A model generated the notes under the pieces. It was given only the letters and a program-made list of their open reading frames with translations, did no database searches and was not told the DNA's origin. The translations under genes and the position numbers were made by a program. Below are positions 25,494 to 35,568 of a stretch of DNA of 64,000 nt, piece by piece. Numbering within the stretch: position 1 is the stretch's first letter; every line of letters starts with the position of its first letter. Source of the DNA: Heracleum sosnowskyi (Eukaryota > Streptophyta > Magnoliopsida > Apiales > Apiaceae); the NCBI GenBank assembly GCA_030848705.1, contig CM061243.1, positions 100,314,436 through 100,378,435 on the forward strand, in the 5' to 3' direction.

Positions 25494-25746
25494 TATATTT
25501 TTAAAGATAGTATACACAAAGATAAATAAATAAATTACAAAATAATTGTAGAAATACTACATAAAAAAATTAAATATGAATTGTTTATGTTTTCTTTAAA
25601 AATATGTATATTATAAACTATCATGAAAATAGGTGAATTGTTGTTCAAAAAATATATACTCATTATAAACTACTTTAAAGATAGTATATTACAAATTAAA
25701 AATATTGATATTAAAAAATGTTATTAGAAGTAAATATTAATTTTAA

Positions 25747-26299
25747 GGGTTAAATATCAAAGTGGTCATTGAAGTGAAGATCATATATCATTTTCATCAC
25801 TGATCTCAACATGGTATCGTTTCAATCACTAAAGTCGTCATAAACATCAAATAGATAACTCTAAATATGTGTTCGAAAAGTAAAAATAACTTTTCTCGAG
25901 TTCTACACATATTTCTTCAATACTACTGCAACCAAATAAAAAGTTATGAAATCTAGTATTTCAGATAATTTATTTAGATTTTAAAAAATTCATTTACTAT
26001 TTATTTTTAATTAAATCAAAGTAAATAACTATAAAATTAAAAATAAATAGTAAATAATTTTTTTTAATCTAAATATAATATCATAAATACTAGAGTTCAT
26101 AACTTTTCATTTGGTTGCGGTAGCATTCAAGAAATATGTGTAGAACTCGATATAAATTATTTTTACTTTTCGAACACATATTTAGAGGTATTCGTTTGAT
26201 ATTTATGACGACTTTAGTGATTAAAGTGATACATCGTTGAGATCAGTGATGAAAGTGATATCTGGTATTCATTTCAGTGACCACTTTGATATTTAACCC
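25747..26299. mobile_element. Mutator-like foldback element (553 bp)
   Basis: The ends GGGTTAAATATCAAAGTGGT and ACCACTTTGATATTTAACCC form the tips of inverted arms that extend across nearly the whole element, so the single strand could fold into one long hairpin. The flanks carry a perfect ten-base direct repeat, TTAATTTTAA (25737-25746 and 26300-26309), consistent with the nine-to-ten-base duplications of Mutator elements. It has no ORF. Confidence 0.8.
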
Positions 26300-26453
26300 T
26301 TAATTTTAATCATAAAAAAGATAAAAGTTATCTAATAAAAATGATGTTGAAAGAAAATTCAATTTAAAAAATAGAAAATACATGAAAAATGTCTAACAAG
26401 GTAACCTGCAATGATCATGGGTAGACTACGTAATTTTGGTATAAACCTAATGA

Positions 26454-26722
26454 CAGTGACGAACGCAGAAACTTATTCGGGGGGCCAAAAAAATTGTAAA
26501 GTAAATAAAAAAAGAACTACCTAGGATTCGAACCTCAGTACTAGAGGAGAATATAATAATTCTAACCAACTATGCTAGGAGAACAATACACTAAAAATGT
26601 GTACTACTCTTTTATATTAGAAAACACTAAAGTAACATAACATCTGAAATGTATAATACATGATTATATTAGGAATCTTAGGAGGGGCCCAGGACCCCCT
26701 GTCCCCCCTAGATCCGCCTCTG
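26454..26722. mobile_element. hAT-type MITE (269 bp) with tRNA-like interior
   Basis: The ends CAGTGACGAACGC and GATCCGCCTCTG are imperfect inverted repeats, and a perfect eight-base duplication CCTAATGA flanks them (26446-26453 and 26723-26730), as for hAT elements. On the minus strand the interior has TAGCATAGTTGG and, about 40 bases later, GGTTCGAATCC, which match RNA polymerase III A and B boxes. Confidence 0.8.
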
Positions 26723-27562
26723 CCTAATGATCTCGGAAGTGTTGGTTACATCGTTCATTTCAAAAATCATATAACCAAACGCTCTAATTCATATATCCAA
26801 TTACACAGTTGAGTTACACTCGACCAACCGAGACTTAGATGACAAGTAGAGTAGTCAATTTATCTGATTGGTGCCATTTTTAGAATTTAGAGAAATTATT
26901 AGAAGAGTAGTGCTATAAGTACCGAAATTAGATACAAAATAACGTGGAGTTGTGATACATCGGTTTCAAATATTTTAATTGTTGAGAATGATGTAAATGT
27001 AGGAATTTTATTTTTCTATAACTAATCAGATATTAACATGTGACATTTTGTAACTATTTTTGCACCGAATTCGGTATTATCAAAAATATGATTTGCAACC
27101 AAGAGGAACTAAATGTAAATTATATTTATATTTTTCTAAAAAATATTGGAAGTTGATTTGGGTTGCATTCAATTGTAATTGGTTGTAAAATTCTATTTTT
27201 GCAAAAAAAAATTCAAATATTTATATTTTTGCAAATTTTTCTTAAAAATATAACGTATTTTTGCAAAAAAAAAACCGTACTTATGAAAATAGCTCTAAAA
27301 TTTATATAGATGTAATTTAATCCATCAATTTCACCGGAAGACGCGAGGAATTTGTAATAAGAATTTTAAAGATTAAATTACATGCTGACATACTAGGTTT
27401 TAAAGAACTACACGCGAATTTATATACTCCGTCTGTCCCTCTCAATTTTTTACGGTCTTTTTTTCACTGTGTAACACGCATTTTAAGGCTCGTATATAGT
27501 ATATTTTCACAATTTTTTTTTATGAATAAAAATTCAAACGTTAAATTTTTATTCAAAATATA

Positions 27563-28314
27563 TCAATACTATTATATAATAGACGAAACGTTAAAAGTTT
27601 GGTTGGTCGGTATGGTACGTTGTGATTTTACTTAATTGCCCTTACTTAACTGTATTTCGTGTTTTTACTTAATAAACCTTACTTATTTATAGAAATATAT
27701 TATTAAATAATGATATTACATATTTATAATCAATTACATTTTTCACCTAAAATACCTTATTTTTTCTATTTTTTTCTAACAAATTCCCTTATTTTTCCAA
27801 ACATATCACGGGCAATTACTTTTTATAACTAAAACATGTTAGTTTTTCTATTTTTCCTTACTAAAACTCCTTCATTCTCCAAATATCACAGACAAACCTT
27901 TAGTTATTTATTTTTAAACCTATTTTAATATTATAATTAATTTTTAAAAGTTTACCTAAAAATTTCACTGTCAACCCCTTTACTTATTTATTTTAAAATG
28001 TATTTAAATACTTTTAATTATTAAATTTTAAAACCTTATTTTCCAAAAATATTAGAGGTATTTACCTTTTTTAAACTAAATATATATGTTACATTTTTTA
28101 TTTTTCTTACTAAAACCCCCTTTTCCAAAAATATAACGGACAAACCCTTAGTTATTTATTTAAAAATTTGTTTTAATGTTTTCAATTAATTAAAAGTGTT
28201 TAGCTATTTTAACATGTCTAATTATTTTTTTAAACAAATAAAATTAATAAAATATTAAAAGAATAATAATAAAATAACAATTAACAATCCGTGCATCGCA
28301 CGGGTTTTAAACTA

Positions 28315-28315
<1 letters not shown>
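27563..28315 (+). mobile_element. Non-autonomous Helitron (753 bp)
   Basis: It starts A|TCAATACTATTATATAATAG and ends with the hairpin CCGTGCATCGCACGG, then TTTTAAA and CTAG|T (28312-28315). Both ends fit plant Helitrons, including insertion between A and T. The inside is AT-rich, has several repeats of an ACTTATTTATTTTAAA phrase, and resembles the Helitron at 55343-56309. There is no ORF. Confidence 0.8.

Positions 28316-28378
<63 letters not shown>
28316..28378. repeat. (AT)n microsatellite
   Basis: About 31 AT units follow directly on the Helitron 3' end. Confidence 0.9.
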
Positions 28379-28382
<4 letters not shown>

Positions 28383-28410
28383 AATATCCAGAGAAAACCT
28401 ATCTTTTTGA

Positions 28411-28739
28411 GAGAACCGAGAGAACTAATCAACCACCCTTGATTTACCACACCATCCAACGGCTGATATGTTTTAAAAATTTTCTATTATACTTTTATTA
28501 GTATTTTAAGATTCTTTTAAGTGTTTTAATAATTTTATAAGATTCTTTTAAGTGTTTTAATAATTATATTAAAATTAGGATTCTGTTAAGTATTTTATAA
28601 AGTCTTTTATAATATATTTCAACATAAATTTATTTATAATAAATTTAATTGATAATTAAGATTCTTTTTAGTGTTTTATTAAGATTCATTAATTATATTA
28701 TAGTATATCAACGGTCTTAGAAGGGTTCTCTCGGTTCTC
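28411..28739. repeat. Inverted repeat, GAGAACCGAGAGAAC
   Basis: GAGAACCGAGAGAAC (28411-28425) is repeated inverted at 28725-28739. Direct repeats of AGATTCTTTTAAGTGTTTTA lie between. It is probably a small transposon that inserted at the AT run. Confidence 0.55.
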
Positions 28740-28877
28740 TTGATATAATGGTTCTTTCTGGAACCTTACTATATATATATATACACATATATAACTATAC
28801 TTTATAAAAGTTTTAAAGTGCGTGCCGAGCCCCCATTCATCAATGTAAAGAAATGAACGGGACGGAGAGAGGGAGTA

Positions 28878-29037
28878 TATTTTATTCAAAGTTTTATAGA
28901 ATTTGTGATTCTCTTTGAGAATTATTGGAAATATTTGCTTGTGGAAATCAAATGCATTGTATAATTAATTTGTATTCATTAAAGAAAAATAAAAGTCTGT
29001 GAGAGGTTTATGTGGATCAAACCACATTATACCCCCT
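28878..29037. repeat. Ancestral 3' flank of the peptidase locus, paralogous to 12250-12411
   Basis: This block matches 12250-12411. Its continuation CCTCAATCCTTCT (near 29035-29047) is also found at about 13148 in the duplicate, where it runs straight into sequence that matches 56316 onward. The original locus is therefore cut open between 29058 and 56310. Confidence 0.7.
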
Positions 29038-29058
29038 CAATCCTTCTTTTATGAGTAA

Positions 29059-29631
29059 CTAGCTTTATAACCCGTGCGAGGCACGGCTATATTTTAAATT
29101 TCTTGTTAGTGAAGTGTGTACATATTTTTAAAATAAAATATATATTATATTGTAAAATATAATTTCTTTACCGCTCTGATGGATGTTAGCACTTGCTCTA
29201 AATTCAGTTTTTGTTAAAGTATGTGCATACTTTCAAAATCAAATATATATTATGTTGTAAAATACGATAGTTTCATTTTGTATCGGTACCTGCCACTTTG
29301 ATGGATGCTAGTTCTTTGAAGTTTTTAATCCCACTATTGTTCTCGTTGAACATATACGTTTCAAATTTGAATTATGCAGTAATTGAGCATTGACGTTTAT
29401 TGATTTCGCAAGATCAAGTTGGTCGATTAAGAAGAAATTGAATTAATTTGTATCAGTTGCTTTAATTTTTTATGTTATGTATGCAATTTACACGCTAACA
29501 GCTATGTTTTTTCATTAATTTTGATGACGGTGTGAGAGTTAGCTACTTGAATTGTTCAGGATATAAGTCTATTCGTTTTGAAATATATAAAGTGTATAGA
29601 AGGATCAAATTACATACACGGCAAGACTATG
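29059..29631 (-). mobile_element. Helitron-like element, 3' portion, split by copia C
   Basis: On the minus strand the end reads hairpin CCGTGCCTCGCACGG, GTTATAAAG, CTAG (29062-29059) and T. Internal repeats of about 110 bp (29108-29215 and 29216-29320) share ATATATATTAT.TTGTAAAATA. The element resumes at 54523 after copia C. Its 5' end would lie near 55340 but is not clear. Confidence 0.5.
29627..29631. repeat. Target duplication of element C (left copy)
   Basis: CTATG here and TTATG at 54523-54527 flank element C and differ at one base. The local tandem copy near 54640 (GGCAAAACTATGCAGATTTT) shows the uninterrupted sequence. Confidence 0.65.
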
Positions 29632-29839
29632 TGTTGGGATTTATGGGTGATAACATAGAAACAACTTAACTTTGATTGTACTTAATTTTTTAATTAAGTA
29701 GAACATACTGTCACAACCAAAGTATGTTCTTGTAATCAGTATGTAATGTTATTCTAGTTGTATAATTTGAAAGAAGTTCACTTGCTGTGTTCAAGTCTCA
29801 AAGGATACATAATTAGATGACAACATGAATAAAGGTTAC
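29632..29839 (+). repeat. Element C 5' LTR, first segment
   Basis: This matches 53467-53674 of the 3' LTR with few changes. It is cut after AAAGGTTAC by insertion of element B. Confidence 0.93.
29835..29839. repeat. Target duplication of element B (left copy)
   Basis: GTTAC here and at 41806-41810 flank element B exactly. The uninterrupted 3' LTR of C has a single GTTAC at this place. Confidence 0.95.
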
Positions 29840-30358
29840 TGTTAGGCCAGATATACACAAAATATAATCAATATATGAATAATAATAACAATTAAGAACA
29901 CTGTTTATGAATCAACTGTTGAATTATATAAATAATTCTCCTCTTAGTGATGTTAATGAATCACAAGAGCTGCTAGGTTACAAGAATAATGTTTTCAATA
30001 ATTGCGTCCCTTCTAGGGATAACCTATCTGTGTTTATATAGTACACAGTTACACAATCCTTATCTAATTGATACTCCTATAAATTAGCTATACAATTATT
30101 ATCAATTAAGGATTGCTTCAGTCTTCTGTCCAGTTTCCTTAGCTGTATCAATATATTCTGCTTCTTTCCATCTTCAGAATATATTGCTTCTAGAATCTTC
30201 ATGATTTGCACCGACAGCTAAATCAACTTTCACCCCGTCAGACTTTAACAAACTCTGACTGGCTTCCAGTAAACTCTGATAAGTACTTCAGGCTAAACTC
30301 TGAACAGTACCTGTTACTTAAACACTGATTAAACAAACATCAGCAATTATATCTAACA
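29840..30358 (-). repeat. Element B 3' LTR (519 bp)
   Basis: It is bounded by TGTTAGG and CTAACA. It carries a TATATAAAC box on the element strand (about 30040-30031) and three AAACTCTG boxes on the plus strand (30250, 30271 and 30295). It appears identical to 41287-41805. Confidence 0.97.
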
Positions 30359-30372
30359 ATCTCCCCCAACTT
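30359..30372 (-). other. Element B polypurine tract
   Basis: The element strand reads AAGTTGGGGGAGAT directly before the 3' LTR. This is the plus-strand primer site and nearly matches that of element C. The sequence to 30604 is the untranslated tail of ORF3. Confidence 0.85.
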
Positions 30373-30604
30373 GTGCATAATAAAAATGTACAAGTTAAAC
30401 AGATAATTGATGATGTCAAAACATATAACAAATGCAGTGTTTAATCATAACAGAGTTTAATTTTAACTTAGAACAGAAAACTTTAAAAACTTACAGTCAG
30501 ACTTTATTTGATTTCTTGAATATCAGGAACAGTTCTGAGATAATCTATGAGAAGTCTTCTTTCAGCCTTTTCCAGCTCTTCAATCATAACTTTCTTCAAT
30601 TCTC

Positions 30605-33600
30605 TCAATTCTGAATCAGATTCTCCAGTCTGATAATTGCAGCTCTCAAAGAATAGATGGAATTTTTCCTCATCTCATTCCCTAGCCTAATAAAATATGA
30701 TTTATCAGATTCTAGATTGAATTCTAAGACTTTAACTCCCAGATCAGTCCTTAGTCTTGCACTGTTTCTTTTCATCTCTACAATCTTTCCATAAGCATCT
30801 CTGTACTTAGGAATATATGCACTCGAGACTCCTCCTCCAAGCATTATCTTTGATTTCAGCATCCTTTCTCTGATAACTAAAGCAGCATCATGAGTACTTC
30901 TATTTTTGACTTTTAACAAATACAGAACATACTCCAATTCTTCATAAGATTTGAGATTGATGTCAGACTCTGCAACCTTGTAAACTCTTCCATCAGCCAT
31001 AAAATACAACAAAAACTCTTTCTTTAACACTTTATGAAATATCATCTGAACAGATTCTAGCATATCAAGACTCTCTTGAGTAATAATACCAGATACTGCC
31101 AGTGATGATTGATCTCCAGGCCTGTTGTTTATTCTCTTCTCCCTGTGTGAACCTAATCCAGATTTATCATAAGATTCTTTACCCAATACAGTTCTGGTTT
31201 CTGAGAAGTTAACAGTTTCTGGCTTCAGAGTTTCAGGAAGTATAGGTCTTCTAAAAGTACCTTGGAGTTGAGGTGCTAGTTGAGTTTGCACAACATGAGC
31301 ATTGTCAGAGGTTGTTACAACTTTAGTAGAAACATCAACTTGAGCAGCGTCAGAGGTTGATTTAATAAATTTTGATTCAACTTGAGCAATGTCAGAGGTT
31401 GAATAATTCTTCCTTGGTAACTGTCCTTCTTCTACCAGTTTACCCTTGCCCTTATCAGTGTTTGCTATCACAGGCTTTCTTGAGTTTTGCAAACTCTGTT
31501 GAGTATTCTCTTTGATAGAGATTGCAACCTCCTTCTTTCTAGGAACCTTAGCCTTTTTCTTATAAGTACCAGAATCAATCTTTTTCTTATGTTGATCAGC
31601 AAGAAGCTTCATCTCAGCATCCATATCTTCCACTGTGGCTTCACCACCATGCTCTTCTAGAAATATCTTAGCAGCAATCTCTTCATCAGTAGTTGGATTA
31701 GATGATATCACTAGACTCTTGAGTCTTGAAGAAGATTGACCACCAGAGTTTATCCTCTCAGAGTTTGTCTGTTTTGACCTTTGTCTCCCTATCTCTTGAG
31801 CAAATTTAGACCTATTCTCTGCTTCTCTACTTCCACCATCAGTAGAATCATCCCTCCGTCTCAAGGTTGGAGTCCTCTTGCATTTGTCCTTTGAAATAGT
31901 CTCCCCCTTTTTGACATCATCAGGTAGAAACACTGAAGTTAATAATTCCAGAGCATTGGAAATGGAGTTCAATTGTGCAGACATTGCAGTCTGATTGTCT
32001 TCAACTTTAACAAGCCTCTGCTTTATGTCGTCAGAGTCCTTAGCTTGCTGCTTGAACATTGTAGAGTAATATGATCTGTCAAGCTTCAAAGTTGTATCCC
32101 TGATAGAAAATTCATTCCTAAGATTTGTAAACATCTGTTGATTCTCATCAAATCTATTATTAAGAGATTTGACTTGAACAACAGTTGCCTTTAAACTTGC
32201 AAGTACATCAGGAGAAGAAATTTTCTTAACAGAATCATCAAGAAAATCAGCAGCCCTCTGTGCAGAAAAGATACAATCTGCAGCTGCCCATCTTTTGTAG
32301 TACATATCCTGAAAATGCTCAGCAGTAGCTCGATTGACCTCTCTTTCCTCATCAGAGTTTGCTCGAATATCAGATAACTCCTCTTGTATATCAGGATGTG
32401 AATGAGCAGGACTATCTTCAACATTGTCATCCTCTGCTGTATTCTCTGCAGGAACATTCTCGGCCATTCTTTCTGGATTATCAGAGTGTGCATTAGTATC
32501 AAACTCTGCTTCTTTTTGAACAATCTCAACAACAGATTGTTGCAAAGCTTCAAGAAAAATAATATCCTCAGAGTTTAGCTTATCAGCAGCCTCTTGTACA
32601 TTCTCTGCTACAGCTTTTACAAGAATTGGCTCTGTAGCAACTTCTATCCTCTGATCAACCTCCTCACCTTTGTCAGAATGTAAATTGTGAACTGAAAGAA
32701 TCTCTGTGTGAGAAGCAACAGAGTCTTCAATGACCAAGGTGGCTTGATCAGCTGCTACATCCGCAGTATCACAAATACTGATAGTAGGATGAGCATCTAG
32801 AATATCTTCATCAACAAAGAAATCCATTGCCCCAGCTTCATTTTCAAAAACCCTGCTGTCAGAATGATCAGCAGCTTCCTCAACTACATCATCACCCTTT
32901 GATGTAGGAGCTTCTCTCTCAAAATCCATCATGCCAACATCAGCATTTACTCTGTCCTCAGTAGGCACAGGAGTGTCAAAAATCTCCTCTTGAAGAACAA
33001 CTTCAGGAGCTACATTTTCCATAGAAACTCTGTCCACATTGACATCTTCATCCTCCTGAAACTCAACTTCAGGAGTTTCAACAACTTTTGAAGAAACATT
33101 CTCAGCACCAAATAATTGTGCTGCTACCAATCTTCTTTTCCTTTGATGAAGAGTTTCATCATCAGCTTCACTCTCCTCATCAGAATTTGGCCTGTTGGCC
33201 CTTCTTTTCTGTAACTTTTTCTTCTGAGGCATACCATCAGTGGTTGATACCCCAGCTTCATTTTCTGATGGCTTCACTCTTGCAGACTTAACAGCTCTCA
33301 ACTTAGACTTCTTTGACCTCTGTGATTGAGACACAGAAGGTCCATCTTCAGAGTTTGCGAGTTGTTGTTGTGACTGGACTAGAAATTGTTGCACAGACTC
33401 AGGCAACAACAAAACACCCACATCACCTTTCTTGTTATCTTTATTAGTTAGATCAGAGAATATGCGTTTATGTAACTTAAAACAAGGAATCACATCATTC
33501 TCAGCTATTTCTACCCCAGAAACACATTCAGAGAATATCAACTGACAGAATCGTGCAAAATAAACTACACTTCTATTTTCAGTCATTTTCTCACCTATAT

Positions 33601-34168
33601 TAGTCAGAACTAGCCTGGCAACATCAAAATTATTTCCATAAAGAAGAGAATACCCGAGTTGCAGACTATCAGTGGGTATTGCATCCCAGTTTGTGCACTT
33701 TTTCCCGAACGCCCTTGTTATGCAGTCGAAAAAGAAACTCCATTCCTTTCTCAAGAGCGGTCGCTTCAATTGACCAATCTTTGTCAGTGGTCCAGAGTAG
33801 CCAATTTCTCTCATCATACGAATCAACTCAGAATCTCCAACAGAAATTGTGAAAGCATTGAAATCCTCAAGGCCCAAAGCATCACGAACAGTTGTTGGAG
33901 TAACTGTAAATTCTTCTTCTTGAAATTCAAAGATTATGGACGAAGACCCAGTCTCTCCTCCATCGTCATAAGTTCCCGTCTGCCAAAAAGTTCTGATTTG
34001 AGATGCAGACAGCTTCAATGGTGCAGTTAGAGCAGTGCCAATATCAGAGTTTGACAAGAAATTCTGAATCAAATGAAACGCCTCCGGTGCGTTCTCATTT
34101 GCCAGTGGAGCTGAATAGTTATTAGGGACAAATTCTAACCCAGAAGCAGTAAACATTGTTGTAGCCAT
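30605..34168 (-). CDS. Element B ORF3 (so-called env-like), intact, 1187 aa
   Basis: This is the longest open frame in the window, with no stop or shift. Residues 25-230 form the conserved ORF3 block: FWQT near 61, a DALGL segment near 97, LRKEWSFFFD at 139-148, and YFARFCQLIFS further on. A region of about 550 residues follows that is acidic and serine-rich with many NSD, NSE and SED words and looks disordered. A helical stretch is followed by basic parts (KKKLQKRR near 315, KKKAKVPRKK near 890). The final 150 residues are charged and helical. No signal peptide or membrane span is visible, so a membrane-fusion role is not supported. Nuclear-type basic clusters would fit a nucleic-acid or chromatin role, but that is inference. 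An upstream AT box (TTATTTAAAC, about 34315) could drive it. Confidence 0.85.
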   Translation of the reverse strand: MATTMFTASGLEFVPNNYSAPLANENAPEAFHLIQNFLSNSDIGTALTAPLKLSASQIRTFWQTGTYDDGGETGSSSIIFEFQEEEFTVTPTTVRDALGLEDFNAFTISVGDSELIRMMREIGYSGPLTKIGQLKRPLLRKEWSFFFDCITRAFGKKCTNWDAIPTDSLQLGYSLLYGNNFDVARLVLTNIGEKMTENRSVVYFARFCQLIFSECVSGVEIAENDVIPCFKLHKRIFSDLTNKDNKKGDVGVLLLPESVQQFLVQSQQQLANSEDGPSVSQSQRSKKSKLRAVKSARVKPSENEAGVSTTDGMPQKKKLQKRRANRPNSDEESEADDETLHQRKRRLVAAQLFGAENVSSKVVETPEVEFQEDEDVNVDRVSMENVAPEVVLQEEIFDTPVPTEDRVNADVGMMDFEREAPTSKGDDVVEEAADHSDSRVFENEAGAMDFFVDEDILDAHPTISICDTADVAADQATLVIEDSVASHTEILSVHNLHSDKGEEVDQRIEVATEPILVKAVAENVQEAADKLNSEDIIFLEALQQSVVEIVQKEAEFDTNAHSDNPERMAENVPAENTAEDDNVEDSPAHSHPDIQEELSDIRANSDEEREVNRATAEHFQDMYYKRWAAADCIFSAQRAADFLDDSVKKISSPDVLASLKATVVQVKSLNNRFDENQQMFTNLRNEFSIRDTTLKLDRSYYSTMFKQQAKDSDDIKQRLVKVEDNQTAMSAQLNSISNALELLTSVFLPDDVKKGETISKDKCKRTPTLRRRDDSTDGGSREAENRSKFAQEIGRQRSKQTNSERINSGGQSSSRLKSLVISSNPTTDEEIAAKIFLEEHGGEATVEDMDAEMKLLADQHKKKIDSGTYKKKAKVPRKKEVAISIKENTQQSLQNSRKPVIANTDKGKGKLVEEGQLPRKNYSTSDIAQVESKFIKSTSDAAQVDVSTKVVTTSDNAHVVQTQLAPQLQGTFRRPILPETLKPETVNFSETRTVLGKESYDKSGLGSHREKRINNRPGDQSSLAVSGIITQESLDMLESVQMIFHKVLKKEFLLYFMADGRVYKVAESDINLKSYEELEYVLYLLKVKNRSTHDAALVIRERMLKSKIMLGGGVSSAYIPKYRDAYGKIVEMKRNSARLRTDLGVKVLEFNLESDKSYFIRLGNEMRKNSIYSLRAAIIRLENLIQN

Positions 34169-35568
34169 GAGAAAAGTTTAGAAGTAAGCAAGGAGGAAGA
34201 CAGAGAAAAGTTTAGAGTGTATGCAATGAAAGTATTTGAGACAATGTTTGTGAGTAAAAACTTATGAAAAGATGAAGTGTGTAAAAGAATGAACCGTTTA
34301 TGTGTAGTAAGTTTAAATAATAACTGTGAAAATTAAAACCCAATCGTTTTAATCATTACTACACACAGCAGGCGTCTTTGAAAAGTGTGTGAGTGGGACA
34401 GATGTCAAACATGCATACGCTGACAGCTGTATGTAACAACTTCCAATACACACGCGCAGTAAAAATAGCCATAATTACCGCTTGTCACATTGTTCAAAAC
34501 ACTCAACCTCTCTCTCATCTGTTTAATACAAATATGAACCGTTTGTTATCATACTCTTTCGAATTTCAAAACAAATGTCTAATCTCAAAATTATAAAATG
34601 TCTGAAACAAAGAAATCATTTTAACCATCAGAGATTAAAACAAAGTTACCTCGGCGTATTTCACACAATACATCAGTGTTTACCATTTGTCCTTCTTTGT
34701 CAATAAACTCTTTTCTCAAACTGTACAGGTGTGAATAATTGTGTGTGCAATAGCACAGTTTACCGAAATCAATATTTAGATCATCTCAAAGTGCATAAAA
34801 TCCACAAACTAAAGCAGTAAAAACTGATTGCCCAAACTCTCATATATAAAATAAAATCTGATTCTTATCTAAACTCTGTCTTCTTATATCCTTTCATTTG
34901 GATATTTTTATTATGTTCACCCCCTTTTTATAATAATTTTTTTTTTTTTTTTAATTTTTCCAGTAATCAGTGGTTGGCACTAGTCACCAAAAATCAAAGA
35001 TTTTAGCCCTTACTTCATACAATAAGTTCCTGGATCTTCCTAGGCACAACATGATCTCAAAGGAATTTGTGCTCTTTTTGGCATCTTTTGTTTTGAGGGT
35101 GAAATATTTGCAACTAATTGTCAGAGTTTAGACTTTTCATCAGTTAATACAATTAATTTATGAGAGAAAGTGCAAACAGCTAATACATACTCAGTGTATA
35201 GGATCAATAAACTAAGAGATGCTATAAATATAGAGACAGTATCATGCTGTGTTAACTTACTGCACAGATTTGAGATCAGAATCTATATAACTCTTAAGGA
35301 TTCATAATTACTTACTGAGAATTATGCCTCATACAAATTTCTTCATCGGTCCATATGTTTCAGACAAAATCACAATCAGAGTATAGCATTAGACTGTAAC
35401 TATCAGTGATTTACTATCAGAGTATGACCAACACTTTATGACTAACAGAGTTTAGCATCAGAGTTTACTTTCAGAGTTTATGACACCGGTACTCTTAACA
35501 GTTTACATATGCAAGGAATCATGAGCATAAAATCAAACATTTATAGTTTTTGAGTCTAACCCGTATCT
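34169..35568 (-). promoter_or_regulatory. Element B pol-ORF3 spacer with AAACTCTG cluster
   Basis: This is 1.4 kb of non-coding DNA between pol and ORF3. Exact boxes occur at 35122, 35446, 35459 and 35472 (CAGAGTTT on plus) and at 34871 (AAACTCTG on plus), and near-matches (CAGAGTAT) occur at about 35367 and 35418. A TATA-like TTATTTAAAC lies about 145 bp before ORF3, with a CT-rich leader after it. I see no ORF. A promoter for ORF3 is inferred. Confidence 0.5.

Larger units (their letters stand above)
27427..28875. mobile_element. Stowaway-like MITE split by other insertions
   Basis: CTCCGTCTGTCCCTCTC at 27427 is mirrored by GGGACGGAGAGAGGGAG ending at 28875, with TA on both sides. These are the familiar CTCCCTCCGTCCC-type ends with a TA target. 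The interior holds a Helitron (27563-28315), an (AT)n run and an inverted-repeat segment, so only the outer parts belong to the MITE. Confidence 0.6.

Noticed and set aside
26500..26620. A tRNA gene on the minus strand
   Set aside because: A and B boxes are present, but the stems do not give a full cloverleaf by eye and the sequence lies inside a hAT MITE.
28316..28378. Replication origin or matrix attachment site at the AT run
   Set aside because: It is a plain dinucleotide microsatellite beside a Helitron end with no further supporting signal.
32191..32553. 120-aa minus-strand frame within ORF3 of element B
   Set aside because: It overlaps the intact 1187-codon frame in another phase and has no features of its own; a shadow.
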